A DNA stretch of 64,000 bases from Chloroflexota bacterium (GTDB lineage: Bacteria; Chloroflexota; Dehalococcoidia; SM23-28-2; RBG-16-64-32), in contig JAJCYV010000027.1 of assembly GCA_029262695.1 (NCBI GenBank), positions 126,811 through 190,810 of the forward strand. Reading direction: 5' to 3'. The position numbers and the translations under genes were made by a program. Under the pieces are notes generated by a model. It was not told the DNA's origin. It saw only the letters and a list, made by a program, of their open reading frames with translations, and made no database searches. Position 1 is the first letter of the stretch, and every line of letters starts with the position of its first letter. This document shows positions 49,726 through 59,995 of this stretch, piece by piece.

Positions 49726-51093
49726 ATGGAGCGCGAAGTCCGCTACTGCACATCTGAAGACGGAGTGCGCATCGCCTATGCTGTCGAGGGTTCGGGGCCG
49801 CCGCTGCTGGTGTGCCCGATCTACGTCGAGTCGTTCTCCCTCCATCATCTTGTGCCGGCGTATGAGGAGTTCATCGCGCGTCTCGGCAAGGGCCGCACGC
49901 TCGTGCTCTATGACCCGGGCGGAGCGGGACTGTCGCAGCGAGATGTGGATGACTTTGGATACGCTGGGGATTCGGGGGAGATACGGGCTGTCGCTGAGGC
50001 AAGCGGCGTTGGAAGACTCGCACTCTGGGCCGGGACGAACTCCGGGCCACGTGCCATCGAGTACGCCGCACGATATCCCGATAGCCTGACACATCTCATC
50101 CTCTACGGGACGTTCGCCAGGTTCCAGGCCGCCTATCCCGCTGACAGTCTCCGCAGTTTCGCGTCTCTGGCCGCGAGCAACTGGGATCAAGCATCACAGC
50201 TGTTTGCCGACATGAACGGACGGCGGGAGTTCCCGGAAGAGACCGCTCAGCTCGCGGAATGCTTCAGGCAGTCAACTACTGGTGAGGTCGCAGCCAAGGG
50301 GATCGAGCAGGCCGCGGATGAGGACATGACGGGGCGCCTTTCCGAGATCCAGACGCCGACGCTCGTCCTGCACCGGATAAATGACCCGCTCTTCCCCCTG
50401 GAGCTGAGCCGTGACATGGCCGCACGTGTCCCCGATGCGCGTCTGGTGACGCTCCCCGGAACGGCTCATCTGGCAGCGTTTGGCGATCCCGACTCGGTGA
50501 TCGAGGCGGTGGACTCGTTCCTGGGCGCCGGGGGAGAGCGGAGTGACCCCGACCCCGCGAGGACTGTCCCGGCGGGCGGGTTCCGGACGATCCTCTTCAC
50601 GGACATCGTGGGACACACTGAGATGATGGCGCGGCTGGGCGACGATAAGGGCCGCGAGGTGCTTCGCGAGCACGAAGACGTCACGCGCGAAGTGCTGAGG
50701 ACGCACGGCGGTACGGAGGTCAAGACGATGGGCGATGGCTTCATGGCCTCGTTCACGTCCGTCGTGAAGGGCGTCGAATGCGCGATCGCGCTCCAGCGCG
50801 CCTTCGCCGAGCGTAACGAGAGAGCCGAGGAGCCGCTTGAGGTGCGCGTCGGCCTCAACGCCGGGGAGCCGATCGAGGAAGACGACCCCGACGGCCGCAC
50901 GGACCTGTTCGGGGAGACGGTGATCCTTGCCTCGCGCATCGCGGCGGCGGCCGAGGGCGGGGAAGTGCTGGCGTCGCTGGCGGTGCGCGAGCTGTGCGCG
51001 GGCAAGGGGTTCCTGTTCGCCGATGCGGGCGCGCACGCGATGCGCGGCTTCGAGGAGCCGGTACGGGTGTTCGCCGTCAAGTGGCAAGAGTGA
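49726..51093 (+). CDS. Alpha/beta-hydrolase-like domain fused to class III nucleotide cyclase
   Basis: A 455-residue two-domain protein. Residues 1-270 form an alpha/beta-hydrolase fold: the oxyanion region is LLVCPIYVES, Asp is in HRINDPLFPLEL and His in PGTAHLAAFGD. The nucleophile elbow reads WAGTNSGPRA, so the usual Ser of G-x-S-x-G is Asn, and the domain is probably a sensor or binding module. Residues 285-455 form a class III cyclase: metal Asp in ILFTDIVGHTEMM, substrate region KTMGDGFMASF, and VILASRIAAAAEGGEV, where the transition-state Asn is replaced by Ile but Arg is kept. It may make cAMP weakly or not at all. TATCCT nine bases upstream could be its -10. Its stop overlaps the next start (GTGA). 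Confidence 0.85.
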   Translation: MEREVRYCTSEDGVRIAYAVEGSGPPLLVCPIYVESFSLHHLVPAYEEFIARLGKGRTLVLYDPGGAGLSQRDVDDFGYAGDSGEIRAVAEASGVGRLALWAGTNSGPRAIEYAARYPDSLTHLILYGTFARFQAAYPADSLRSFASLAASNWDQASQLFADMNGRREFPEETAQLAECFRQSTTGEVAAKGIEQAADEDMTGRLSEIQTPTLVLHRINDPLFPLELSRDMAARVPDARLVTLPGTAHLAAFGDPDSVIEAVDSFLGAGGERSDPDPARTVPAGGFRTILFTDIVGHTEMMARLGDDKGREVLREHEDVTREVLRTHGGTEVKTMGDGFMASFTSVVKGVECAIALQRAFAERNERAEEPLEVRVGLNAGEPIEEDDPDGRTDLFGETVILASRIAAAAEGGEVLASLAVRELCAGKGFLFADAGAHAMRGFEEPVRVFAVKWQE

Positions 51094-51827
51094 TCAACTC
51101 CGACGGCCTCCGAGCTATCTACGACGCCCCTGCGGGTGTGCTCGCCTATCAGGGCTCGCGTGGGCAGCTGGTTCCGGTTGCGGTCACGCCTTACGTTCTC
51201 GGCGACGATGTGTACATCACCACGACGCTGGCTTACTCTCGCAAGGCCGTGCTGATCCGCAAGTCGCCGAAGGTCACGCTGCTGGCGGCCGGCGTGCGCA
51301 TCACCGCCGACGCCGACGTCTACGCCGACGTGAAGGGCGACTTCTTCGTCAAGCACCTGCTGGAGCAGGAGATGCGGAAGTACCCGCCGGCGCGGACGCT
51401 GCGGCGGATCCCGTTCCACCGCCGGCTGTTCGGCTGGTTCTTCGGGCGGGCGATCATGAAGCTGGAGCCCGTGACCGTGGAGACGGAGGCCGGCGACGAC
51501 GCCTGGACGCTGGTAACGGAGGGTGAGATCGGCTACCCGGCGATCCACCCGATTCCGGAGTCTGATCCTGAAGGCGGAGACGTTGCGATTCCGGCGGAGC
51601 TGGCGGGTGTGATGGGGCCAGCCGTTGTCTTCCACCACCACGAGTCGGAGGACATGTCGAAGCTGGACTCGACGGCTGTTCGCGGCGAGATCGCAGGCGG
51701 GGCGTTCCTGGTGACGGCGCGGCCGGAAGATTTGCAGGGTGGAGGCGCGGGCGGCCAGCACAGCCGCAATGCCAACGCGAAGCGGGCGCGGGAGGCGATG
51801 AAGGGTTGGCCCGTCCCGGAGGCCTAG
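51090..51827 (+). CDS. Flavin/F420-binding split-barrel protein (pyridoxamine oxidase-like fold)
   Basis: A 245-residue protein. Residues 1-150 have the split beta-barrel layout (GLRAIYDAPAGVLAYQG, QLVPVAVTPYVLGDDVYITT, KAVLIRKSPKVTLLAAGVRI, ADADVYADVKGD) of FMN- or F420-dependent oxidoreductases. The C-terminal 90 residues continue without a clear family. GTG at 51090 overlaps the upstream TGA by GTGA, so the pair is translated together. Substrate unknown. Confidence 0.6.
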   Translation: MINSDGLRAIYDAPAGVLAYQGSRGQLVPVAVTPYVLGDDVYITTTLAYSRKAVLIRKSPKVTLLAAGVRITADADVYADVKGDFFVKHLLEQEMRKYPPARTLRRIPFHRRLFGWFFGRAIMKLEPVTVETEAGDDAWTLVTEGEIGYPAIHPIPESDPEGGDVAIPAELAGVMGPAVVFHHHESEDMSKLDSTAVRGEIAGGAFLVTARPEDLQGGGAGGQHSRNANAKRAREAMKGWPVPEA

Positions 51828-51833
51828 CCGGGG

Positions 51834-52232
51834 TCAGTAGCGGCGTGTCTGGCGCTGGCCGGCGAAGAGACGCCAGACGAAGGCGACGATGAGGACAAGG
51901 GCGACGATCCCCAGCAGGTAAGGATCGAGGTCGCGGCCGCCGAACTCCTCGTCTGTGATGTGCACGACCGAGTGAACCGTCGCGCCGGCAGCGGCGCCAC
52001 CGAGCGCCGCGAGGACGGCGTCGCCCTGCCAGACCAGCGCGAAGAGGAGTGCGACGCCGAGGCCGATCTGGAAGGCGCCGATGTCGTGTATGAAGTGGCG
52101 GTTGTACGGTGGCCACTCAGCGATGTTGTCGTAGAAGGACGTGGTGTCGGCGAGCGCCCAGATGCCCAGCGCCAGCGTGAAGATGCCGAACACCGCCACG
52201 ACCAGGTTCGAGACTAGCTGCGCGCGCGGCAT
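51834..52232 (-). CDS. Four-helix integral membrane protein
   Basis: A 132-residue protein with four hydrophobic helices (LVVAVFGIFTLALGIWAL, FQIGLGVALLFALVW, AVLAALGGAAAGATVHSVV and LLGIVALVLIVAFVWRLF). Conserved-looking polar residues include NRHFIHDIG and HSVVHITDEEFGG. I cannot name the family. The ATG at 52232 is supported by GGAGGAG seven bases upstream; the open frame extends further but encodes a basic, non-membrane stretch. Confidence 0.65.
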   Translation of the reverse strand: MPRAQLVSNLVVAVFGIFTLALGIWALADTTSFYDNIAEWPPYNRHFIHDIGAFQIGLGVALLFALVWQGDAVLAALGGAAAGATVHSVVHITDEEFGGRDLDPYLLGIVALVLIVAFVWRLFAGQRQTRRY

Positions 52233-52299
52233 AGGCTCCTCCGTATGAGAATCGGGGACGGCAAAGGCGCCGCCCCAGATCAGTTGTTTCGAACTGCGT

Positions 52300-53535
52300 C
52301 TAGACGGCGAAGATGTGGATGGAGACAGCCGCGGGGTCGCCCTTGACCATGCCGCCGCCGTTCTCCGTGAGGCCCACCTTCGGGTTCTTGACCTGGCGGT
52401 CACCGGCTTCGCCCCGGAGCTGGGAGAAGATCTCGTAGATCTGGGCCACGCCCGTCGCGCCGATGGGGTGGCCCTTGGAGATGAGGCCACCGCTGGGGTT
52501 CACGGCCTTGGGGCCGTCGAAGTAGGTTGCTTTCGAGTCGATGAGCGCGCCGCCCTCGCCCTCCGCGCAGAGTCCCAGCTCCTCGTAGAGGACGAGTTCG
52601 GCGGGCGCGGAGGCGTCGTGTACTTCCAGGACGTTGAGGTCTTCCGGGCCGACGCCGGCCTGCTCGTAGGCGTTCTTCGCGGTCACGGTCGTCACGTCGT
52701 CTTCGCCGGGCTGGCGGTCGAAGCCGGAGTTGAGGACGGACGCCTTCACCCAGACGGGCTTCGTCGTCATCTGGCGCGCGATCTCCGGCGAGACGAGCAC
52801 GGCGGCAGCGGCGCCGTCGCCGATCGGCGAGCACATCAGGCGCGTGAGGGGTTCGGCGACCGGTGGCGAGGTGAGGATGTCTTCGAGCGTGTAGACCTCG
52901 CGGTACTGGGCGTGCGGGTTGAGCGAGCCGTGGTAGTGGTTCTTGACGGCGATGCGGGCGAACTGCTCCTTCGTCGTCCCGTAGCGCTGCATGTGCGAAC
53001 GCGCGAAGGCGGCGTAGAAGTCCATGAACATGGAGCGCTTCTCGCCCGCCCCCTCGGCGACGCCGGGGTTGTCCTGGTCCTTCTTCGCTTCCTTGGCCGC
53101 GGCTGCCGCAGCCTGCATCTGCTGCACCCACTCGACGTCGACGGCGGAGCCGATCGCCTTGAAGGAGCGTGTCTTGTCTTCGTGATAGAGCTTCTCCATG
53201 CCGACGGCCAGTGCCACGTCGTACATGCCGGAGGCGACGTACGTCCAGGCGACGTGGAAGGCGGTGGAGGAGCTGGCGCAGGCGTTCTCGGTGTTGATGA
53301 TGGGGATGCCGCCGATGCCCATGTCGCGCAGGGCGACCTGTCCGCGGATCATCTCCTGGCCGGTGATGAGGCCGGCCGTGGCGTTGCCGACGACGGCCGC
53401 CTGGAGCTGCGACTTGTCCATTCCGGCCGAGCCGAGTGCACCCTCGACGGCCTCACGGGTCAGATTCTTCATGCTGCGGTCCAGGAACTTGCCGAAGTTG
53501 GTCATTCCAGCACCGATTACGGCGACGTCTCTCAT
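52300..53535 (-). CDS. Thiolase (acetyl-CoA acetyltransferase/SCP2 type)
   Basis: A 411-residue thiolase. The nucleophilic cysteine is Cys86 in NACASSST, the second conserved region is VLEVHDASAPAEL, and the catalytic His is in GGLISKGHPIGATG. The absence of the C-terminal CxG motif of degradative thiolases and its overall shape put it with SCP2/lipid-transfer-type thiolases. It condenses or cleaves a 3-ketoacyl-CoA. AAGGAGG precedes the ATG. A palindrome surrounds its -10 box (53583-53606). It is monocistronic. Confidence 0.88.
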   Translation of the reverse strand: MRDVAVIGAGMTNFGKFLDRSMKNLTREAVEGALGSAGMDKSQLQAAVVGNATAGLITGQEMIRGQVALRDMGIGGIPIINTENACASSSTAFHVAWTYVASGMYDVALAVGMEKLYHEDKTRSFKAIGSAVDVEWVQQMQAAAAAAKEAKKDQDNPGVAEGAGEKRSMFMDFYAAFARSHMQRYGTTKEQFARIAVKNHYHGSLNPHAQYREVYTLEDILTSPPVAEPLTRLMCSPIGDGAAAAVLVSPEIARQMTTKPVWVKASVLNSGFDRQPGEDDVTTVTAKNAYEQAGVGPEDLNVLEVHDASAPAELVLYEELGLCAEGEGGALIDSKATYFDGPKAVNPSGGLISKGHPIGATGVAQIYEIFSQLRGEAGDRQVKNPKVGLTENGGGMVKGDPAAVSIHIFAV

Positions 53536-53582
53536 TTACATGCCTCCTTGGGGCGACCTCATACGGGACGGGCGTCCGTCCG

Positions 53583-53606
53583 CTGGCTAAGTATACGCTA
53601 AGCCAG
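53583..53606 (-). promoter_or_regulatory. Palindrome around the -10 box of the thiolase gene
   Basis: CTGGCT (53583-53588) and AGCCAG (53601-53606) are an inverted pair enclosing TATACT on the complement (53595-53590). A bound repressor here would block transcription of the thiolase gene. Confidence 0.4.
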
Positions 53607-53640
53607 CCGCCTCGTCCCCGAGTGTGGACAGCAGCCCGGG

Positions 53641-54285
53641 TCAGGTGCGGGCGAGCGATTGGTTGACGGCTGTCCGCATCTGTTCAAGGCTGATGAGACC
53701 GTGGCCGACGGCCGAGATGACGCCATCGGGGTCGACGAAGTAGCTAGAGGGCATGGCGATCGCTCGATACTCGTCCCAGAGCGTTTCGTCGGGGTCCATG
53801 CCGTCGACCGCGAAGCTGACGCCTTTGCTGCCGTCGAGCCGGGGCAGATCCTCGAAGTACGCCCGCGCGGCGGCGAGCGACTCGCGGCGGTTGACGGCGA
53901 TGACCACGAGGTCGTCGCCGAACTCGTCCTGGAGTTCGGCGATGTCCGGCATCTCGAACAGGCAGGGGCCGCACCAGGTCGCCCAGAAGTTCACGTACAC
54001 GGCCTGTCCGCGGAAGTCGGTGAGCTGGTGGCGGGTACCGTTGTAGTCCGAGATCTCGAAGTTGGGCGCGAGCTGGCCGTTCTGAGAGCCGACCGGCAGC
54101 TCGCCGCGCCCGTCGGCCGGTGGTGTATCGAGGATGAGGACGTCCTCGATGCCTGCGCCGCCGCCCTGGTTGCCGAGGACGCCGCCGACCCAGAGCAGTA
54201 GCACGGCGACGCCGACGATGGCGACGATGCCGGCGAAGGCGATCACGCGCTGTTTGGCGTTTGGGGCGTCGCCGGGAAGTGACAT
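53641..54285 (-). CDS. TlpA/ResA-type membrane thioredoxin
   Basis: A 214-residue thiol-disulfide protein. One membrane helix (VIAFAGIVAIVGVAVLLLWV, about residues 14-33) anchors a thioredoxin domain with NFWATWCGPCLFEM (about residues 95-108). cis-Pro lies in AIAMPSSYF. It reduces or oxidises cysteines outside the membrane, typically for cytochrome c maturation. Its ATG overlaps the ccdA stop (TGATG); CcdA supplies its electrons. Confidence 0.9.
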   Translation of the reverse strand: MSLPGDAPNAKQRVIAFAGIVAIVGVAVLLLWVGGVLGNQGGGAGIEDVLILDTPPADGRGELPVGSQNGQLAPNFEISDYNGTRHQLTDFRGQAVYVNFWATWCGPCLFEMPDIAELQDEFGDDLVVIAVNRRESLAAARAYFEDLPRLDGSKGVSFAVDGMDPDETLWDEYRAIAMPSSYFVDPDGVISAVGHGLISLEQMRTAVNQSLART

Positions 54286-55109
54286 CAGTTCTCCAGGCTG
54301 GTCTCGAGTTCGGCCAGTTGGTTGAAGGGCCAGAAGTTGAAGGCGCTGTTCAGGTTGATGAGGCTGTCGGTGAAGATAAGGATGCCGATGATGATGAGGA
54401 GGGCACCGCTCAGGTAGTTGACGATGCCCATGTAGCGCTTGGCGCGCATGTAGAGCGGCTTGACGCTGCCGTACGCGAGGCCCAGCGCCAGGAAGGGGAT
54501 CGAGAGGCCCAGCGAATAGACGGCGAAGAGGATGCCCGCCTGCAGCACCGTCCCGGAAACCGAGAGAGCGAAGACGGCTCCCAGCGTTGGGCCGATGCAG
54601 GGCGACCAGCCTGCCGAGAACGCCGAACCGACGGCGAACGACCGCGCGTAGCCGACCTTCGCTCCGCGGCCGACGTCCAGGCGCCGCTCTTGATCGAGGA
54701 AGGGGATCGTGATGACGCCGGAGAGGTGTAGGCCCAGGACGATGAGCATGCCCCCGGCCACGCGGAGGATGATGTCCTCGTTGTCGCGGAGGAAGAAGCC
54801 GACGATGCCGAGTGAGATTCCGAAGAGGATGAAGATGACCGAGAAGCCACCGACGAAGGCGACGGAGTGCAGGAAGGGCGACGGCGTGTTTTCGCGCGGC
54901 GGTGCTGAGGCGACCGCGACCGAGCCGCCGCCCCCGCCGGCGCCAGCTGTCGCCACCGTCTGGCTGACCGTCGTGCCCTCCAGCGTGGTGCCGGTCAGGT
55001 AGCCGAGGTAGGCGGGCACAAGGGGGAGGACGCAGGGCGAGGCGACAGACAGGAGCCCCGCGACGAACGCGAGGATGAGGCTGACGCCGCCGACCTCAAA
55101 TATTTCCAT
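54285..55109 (-). CDS. ccdA: CcdA-type transmembrane thiol transporter
   Basis: A 274-residue protein with six or seven helices. The two redox cysteines are in SVASPCVLPLVPAYLG (about residue 26) and SAGWSPCIGPTLGAVF (about 173), the DsbD-beta/CcdA arrangement. A Gly/Ser-rich insertion (GGGGGSVAVAS) follows helix 1. It carries reducing equivalents from cytoplasmic thioredoxin across the membrane to TlpA. ccdA and tlpA form one transcript. Haem-lyase or cytochrome genes are not in the window. Confidence 0.92.
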   Translation of the reverse strand: MEIFEVGGVSLILAFVAGLLSVASPCVLPLVPAYLGYLTGTTLEGTTVSQTVATAGAGGGGGSVAVASAPPRENTPSPFLHSVAFVGGFSVIFILFGISLGIVGFFLRDNEDIILRVAGGMLIVLGLHLSGVITIPFLDQERRLDVGRGAKVGYARSFAVGSAFSAGWSPCIGPTLGAVFALSVSGTVLQAGILFAVYSLGLSIPFLALGLAYGSVKPLYMRAKRYMGIVNYLSGALLIIIGILIFTDSLINLNSAFNFWPFNQLAELETSLEN

Positions 55110-55207
55110 GTGTTCTGAGACGAATACGGATCATACATCCATGATAGATTCGCGCCGTCGGCGGCACAAACTGTGTGATGGGGCTTACACGGGGGGCCGC
55201 ACGGACT

Positions 55208-55235
55208 TTGCCGGTCGCGCCGGGTGCCCTATTAT
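55208..55235 (+). promoter_or_regulatory. Promoter of the acetyl-CoA synthetase gene
   Basis: TTGCCG (55208-55213), 16-bp spacer, TATTAT (55230-55235). A start near 55242 leaves about 32 nt with AAAGGAGG (55262-55269) before the ATG. Confidence 0.6.
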
Positions 55236-55273
55236 TGGGCGAGCGTAAGGGGGGCGAGCGCAAAGGAGGCCGC

Positions 55274-57019
<1,746 letters not shown>

Positions 57020-57021
57020 GA

Positions 57022-58023
57022 ATGCCGAAGCGAACCGATCGAGAACCAAAGGCACTCACGAGCAGCGCCGACCGCGACGTTCAGAGTACGGACGCGGGGC
57101 TTACCATCCGGAAAGAATTGTCACTAGAGGAGTGGCGAGAGCTAGGTCGAGTGTTAGCAGCCCGGCGAGACCAGTGGCAATGGCAGGTTGGCGACTGGCT
57201 GGCGTATGGAGAAGAGAGATACGGCGAAGAAGTCAGCATCTCTGCTGCATCAGAGCTGCTCGGGCTCCCTGAGGGGTCTCTTGTCCAGTACCGCTGGGTG
57301 TCCAGAAGAATCGCGGAGCCACGAAGGCGATTGGGCGTTAATTACACACAGTACCGACTTGTGGCCAGGCTTCCCGAAGCCGAACAGGATCGGCTCCTCA
57401 CAGAGTCGGAACAGAACCGGTGGACGAACACCAAGATGCAGCGTGCGGCTCGTGGGGCGGAAGCGGATGAAGAGGCGTTCGGGAGCGAGCACACGCGTAT
57501 AGAGTGGCGGCTGCTGAACCTCGGTTCGGCGATGGGTTATGACGTATGGATCGCTCGTGACGACCGCAATCGGACGTTTGAAGGGCAGCGACTTCGGGAC
57601 ATTCCACGGATGCTGGCTGACTTCCCCATTCAACCATGGCATCCAGAGGCCTCGGAAATCGCTGGCCGAATTGACGCAGTCTGGCTGAAGAATGGGCAGG
57701 TTACGCACGCGTTCGAGGTGGAGAACACTACAACCATATATTCGGGACTCCTCCGCATGTGCGACCTAGTTTCCCTGGTTAGCAACCTCGACGTGCGCCT
57801 CTTCGTAGTGGCACCCGAGAAGAGACGTGCAGCGGTATGCGACGAGATGAATAGGCCAACATTCAGGGAACGAACGCCGCCGCTGACGCACCGCTGCAAG
57901 CTCATCGTGTTCGAGGCACTCGAAGATCGATTGGAACGCATAGGGAAGGACATTAGGCATCTGAACGATTCATTCCTGGGCGATCTGTCCGAGTCCTGCG
58001 AGATCATCGAGCAAGGTCGATGA
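57022..58023 (+). CDS. LmbU-like HTH protein with a nuclease-like C-terminal domain
   Basis: A 333-residue protein, visibly less GC-rich than its neighbours. Residues 30-150 resemble the LmbU-type regulator domain: WQVGDWLAYGEERYGEE, a helix-turn-helix ISAASELLGLPEGSLVQY, WVSRRI and YTQYRLVARLPEAEQDRLL. Residues 185-310 contain IDAVWLKNGQVTHAFEVENT and IYSGLLRMCDLVSLV, a D-(x)n-E-x-E pattern with flanking strands reminiscent of PD-(D/E)XK nucleases. It starts two bases after acsA, probably by chance insertion. A DNA-binding or cleaving accessory protein is likely; both family calls come from pattern memory and are tentative. Confidence 0.5.
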   Translation: MPKRTDREPKALTSSADRDVQSTDAGLTIRKELSLEEWRELGRVLAARRDQWQWQVGDWLAYGEERYGEEVSISAASELLGLPEGSLVQYRWVSRRIAEPRRRLGVNYTQYRLVARLPEAEQDRLLTESEQNRWTNTKMQRAARGAEADEEAFGSEHTRIEWRLLNLGSAMGYDVWIARDDRNRTFEGQRLRDIPRMLADFPIQPWHPEASEIAGRIDAVWLKNGQVTHAFEVENTTTIYSGLLRMCDLVSLVSNLDVRLFVVAPEKRRAAVCDEMNRPTFRERTPPLTHRCKLIVFEALEDRLERIGKDIRHLNDSFLGDLSESCEIIEQGR

Positions 58024-58048
58024 AACGACTTACAGTGGCAGCGTCCTG

Positions 58049-58882
58049 ATGGCAAGGAAACCTGCTCTTGGGAGCGCCTTCACTGGCGAAAAGGGAGACG
58101 CCACGCCGCTTCTAGAAACGCTTTCGCCTGAAGTCGCGCCGCTGATCGAGGCCGTCGTCGAAGCCGTGACCGAAGCGCTCCGTGACAACATCGTCGGCGT
58201 CTACCTGACCGGGTCGCTGGCGCTCGGTGGCTTCGATCCCGAGACGAGCGACGTCGATGTGCTCGTTGTCACCGAGCGCCCCGTCTCCGACGCCGAGTTC
58301 GCGGCGCTGAAGGCGCTGCACGAGCGGCTGTCACCGGAGGGGAACGATTTCTCGCTCGACTACGACGTCTACTACATCGACCGCGGGACGATCCGGCGGT
58401 TCGCGGAGGGGCAGAGACACGTAAAGGTGGGGACTGGAGAGCCGTTTTCCTGGCGGCGGAATCGGCCCAACTGGGGCCTGGAGCGCTGGACAGTGCGTGA
58501 GCACGGCGTGACAGTCGCCGGGCCCGACCCGAAGACTTTAATCGAGCCGGTCTCAGCGGATGACTTGCGGGCGGCCGCAAGTGAGGAGCTTCGCGCGCGG
58601 CTGGGTCACTGGAACGACGGCAGCTGGCCGCGAGGCGACCTGTCACGCGTTGGGACGCAGGCATTCGAGGTGGAAACCGTGTGCCGCGCGCTGTTTACGG
58701 TCGAGTCCGGTGCGGCTTCGACGAAGCGCGAGGCGGTGGAGTGGGCTCTGGCGACAGTGCCGGGGCGCTGGCACGGGCTCATCGAGTGGTCGCAGGCGCA
58801 CACCAGAGATCTGACACGCGACCAGGGCAAGGTCCCGGAGGTCCTGGAGTTTCTGGGCTGGGCTGTGGAGAGGACAGGGTAA
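58049..58882 (+). CDS. AadA-like nucleotidyltransferase (DUF4111 type)
   Basis: A 277-residue protein. The nucleotidyltransferase core is GVYLTGSLALGGF followed by TSDVDVLVVT (about residues 50-75), giving the Gly-Ser and Asp-x-Asp metal signature. The second half is the DUF4111-like helical domain of aminoglycoside 3''-adenylyltransferases (VCRALFTVESGAASTKREAV and later VPEVLEFLGWA). It may adenylylate an aminoglycoside or another hydroxylated small molecule; such chromosomal homologues do not always confer resistance. ATG at 58049 is 25 bases after the previous stop. Confidence 0.72.
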   Translation: MARKPALGSAFTGEKGDATPLLETLSPEVAPLIEAVVEAVTEALRDNIVGVYLTGSLALGGFDPETSDVDVLVVTERPVSDAEFAALKALHERLSPEGNDFSLDYDVYYIDRGTIRRFAEGQRHVKVGTGEPFSWRRNRPNWGLERWTVREHGVTVAGPDPKTLIEPVSADDLRAAASEELRARLGHWNDGSWPRGDLSRVGTQAFEVETVCRALFTVESGAASTKREAVEWALATVPGRWHGLIEWSQAHTRDLTRDQGKVPEVLEFLGWAVERTG

Positions 58883-58883
58883 C

Positions 58884-59660
58884 GTGGCGGAGTCCGCAAT
58901 GTCCGAGTTCAAGGCGATCATCCTCGAGCACCACGGTTCGACCGCCGTCGTGCGCCTCAACCGCGTAGAGAAGCACAACGCGATCTCGCGCGAGATGGCC
59001 GACGAGCTTGTGCGCTGCCTGGATGCGCTCGGCGCCAATCCGGACGTGCGCGTGATCGTCCTCACGGGCGCCGGCGACAAGGCGTTCTGTGCCGGCGCGG
59101 ACATGGCGGAGGCGGCGCTGGGAGGGCAGGCCGACGGCGAGCGCCGCGACTGGGCGGCGCAGGCGGCGGTGCGGCTGGTGCGGGCGGGTAAGCCCGTGAT
59201 CGCCGCGGTCAACGGCTACGCGTACGGCGGGGGAGCGATCTTCGCGGTCTGCTGCGACATCCGCATCTGTGCGGCGAGCGCGCGCTTTCGTTTCGTGGGC
59301 GCGACCTACGGACTGGCGGTCGGCGCCAGCATGCTTCCGCGCGTCGTTGGTGGGCCGATGGCGAAGGAGTTGATCTTTACCGCCCGCACGGTCGACGCTG
59401 AGGAGGCGCTGAGCATCGGCCTCGCCAACCACGTCGTGCCAGACGCGGACCTTGAGCGCACGGTCCTTGATATGGCGGTGCAGATTGCGGGCAACTCACC
59501 GGCAGCGATCGCCGCCTCGAAGGAAGTGATCGACATCGCCACGTCGACGAAGGACGCCGCCCGGCGCGAACTCGAGCACAACCTGGCGCTGCGGCAGTCG
59601 GAGGACCACGTTTCGCGCTTCCGGGCCGCCGCTGAGCGCGTCGTCAGGCGGGACGCGTGA
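58884..59660 (+). CDS. Enoyl-CoA hydratase/isomerase family protein
   Basis: A 258-residue crotonase. Oxyanion-hole segments are GAGDKAFCAGADMAEAAL (about residues 62-79) and AVNGYAYGGGAIFAVCCDI (about 107-125). In the region where classic hydratases have catalytic glutamates the sequence reads RFVGATYGLAVGASMLPR, without acidic residues, so the reaction may differ from simple hydration. GTG at 58884 lies one base after the upstream stop; ATG at 58899 is an alternative. The DUF952 gene overlaps its end (GTGA). Confidence 0.85.
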   Translation: MAESAMSEFKAIILEHHGSTAVVRLNRVEKHNAISREMADELVRCLDALGANPDVRVIVLTGAGDKAFCAGADMAEAALGGQADGERRDWAAQAAVRLVRAGKPVIAAVNGYAYGGGAIFAVCCDIRICAASARFRFVGATYGLAVGASMLPRVVGGPMAKELIFTARTVDAEEALSIGLANHVVPDADLERTVLDMAVQIAGNSPAAIAASKEVIDIATSTKDAARRELEHNLALRQSEDHVSRFRAAAERVVRRDA

Positions 59661-59995
59661 TCGTGGACGTCACTTACCACGGCGTTCCGAAGTCTTACTG
59701 GGATACGCAGGACGTGACCGAACCGTACGTGCCGCCCGACTTCGAGCGCGAAGGCTTCATCCACTGCACGGACGGTCGCGAAGGGATCTCGACCGTTCTC
59801 ACGCAGTACTACAAGGACGACGCCGGCGCCTGGCTAATCCTCTCGATCGACAAGGACCGCATCGTTGCGCCGGTGAAGTACGAGGACCCGGCCGGCATCT
59901 TCCCCCACGTCTACGGCCCGCTTAATCGTGATGCCGTCGTCGATGTGCGCCCGATCGGGCGGGCGCCGGACGGCACGTTCCTGCTGCCCGGCTAG
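59657..59995 (+). CDS. DUF952 family protein
   Basis: A 112-residue protein. GFIHCTDG, VKYEDPAGIFPHVYGPLN and a terminal strand DVRPIGRAPDGTF are the fingerprints of DUF952, a small family related to poly(ADP-ribose)/NAD-handling folds but of unknown activity. GTG at 59657 overlaps the TGA of the hydratase gene (GTGA). It converges with the cysS-like gene, whose last four bases overlap its end. Confidence 0.8.
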   Translation: MIVDVTYHGVPKSYWDTQDVTEPYVPPDFEREGFIHCTDGREGISTVLTQYYKDDAGAWLILSIDKDRIVAPVKYEDPAGIFPHVYGPLNRDAVVDVRPIGRAPDGTFLLPG

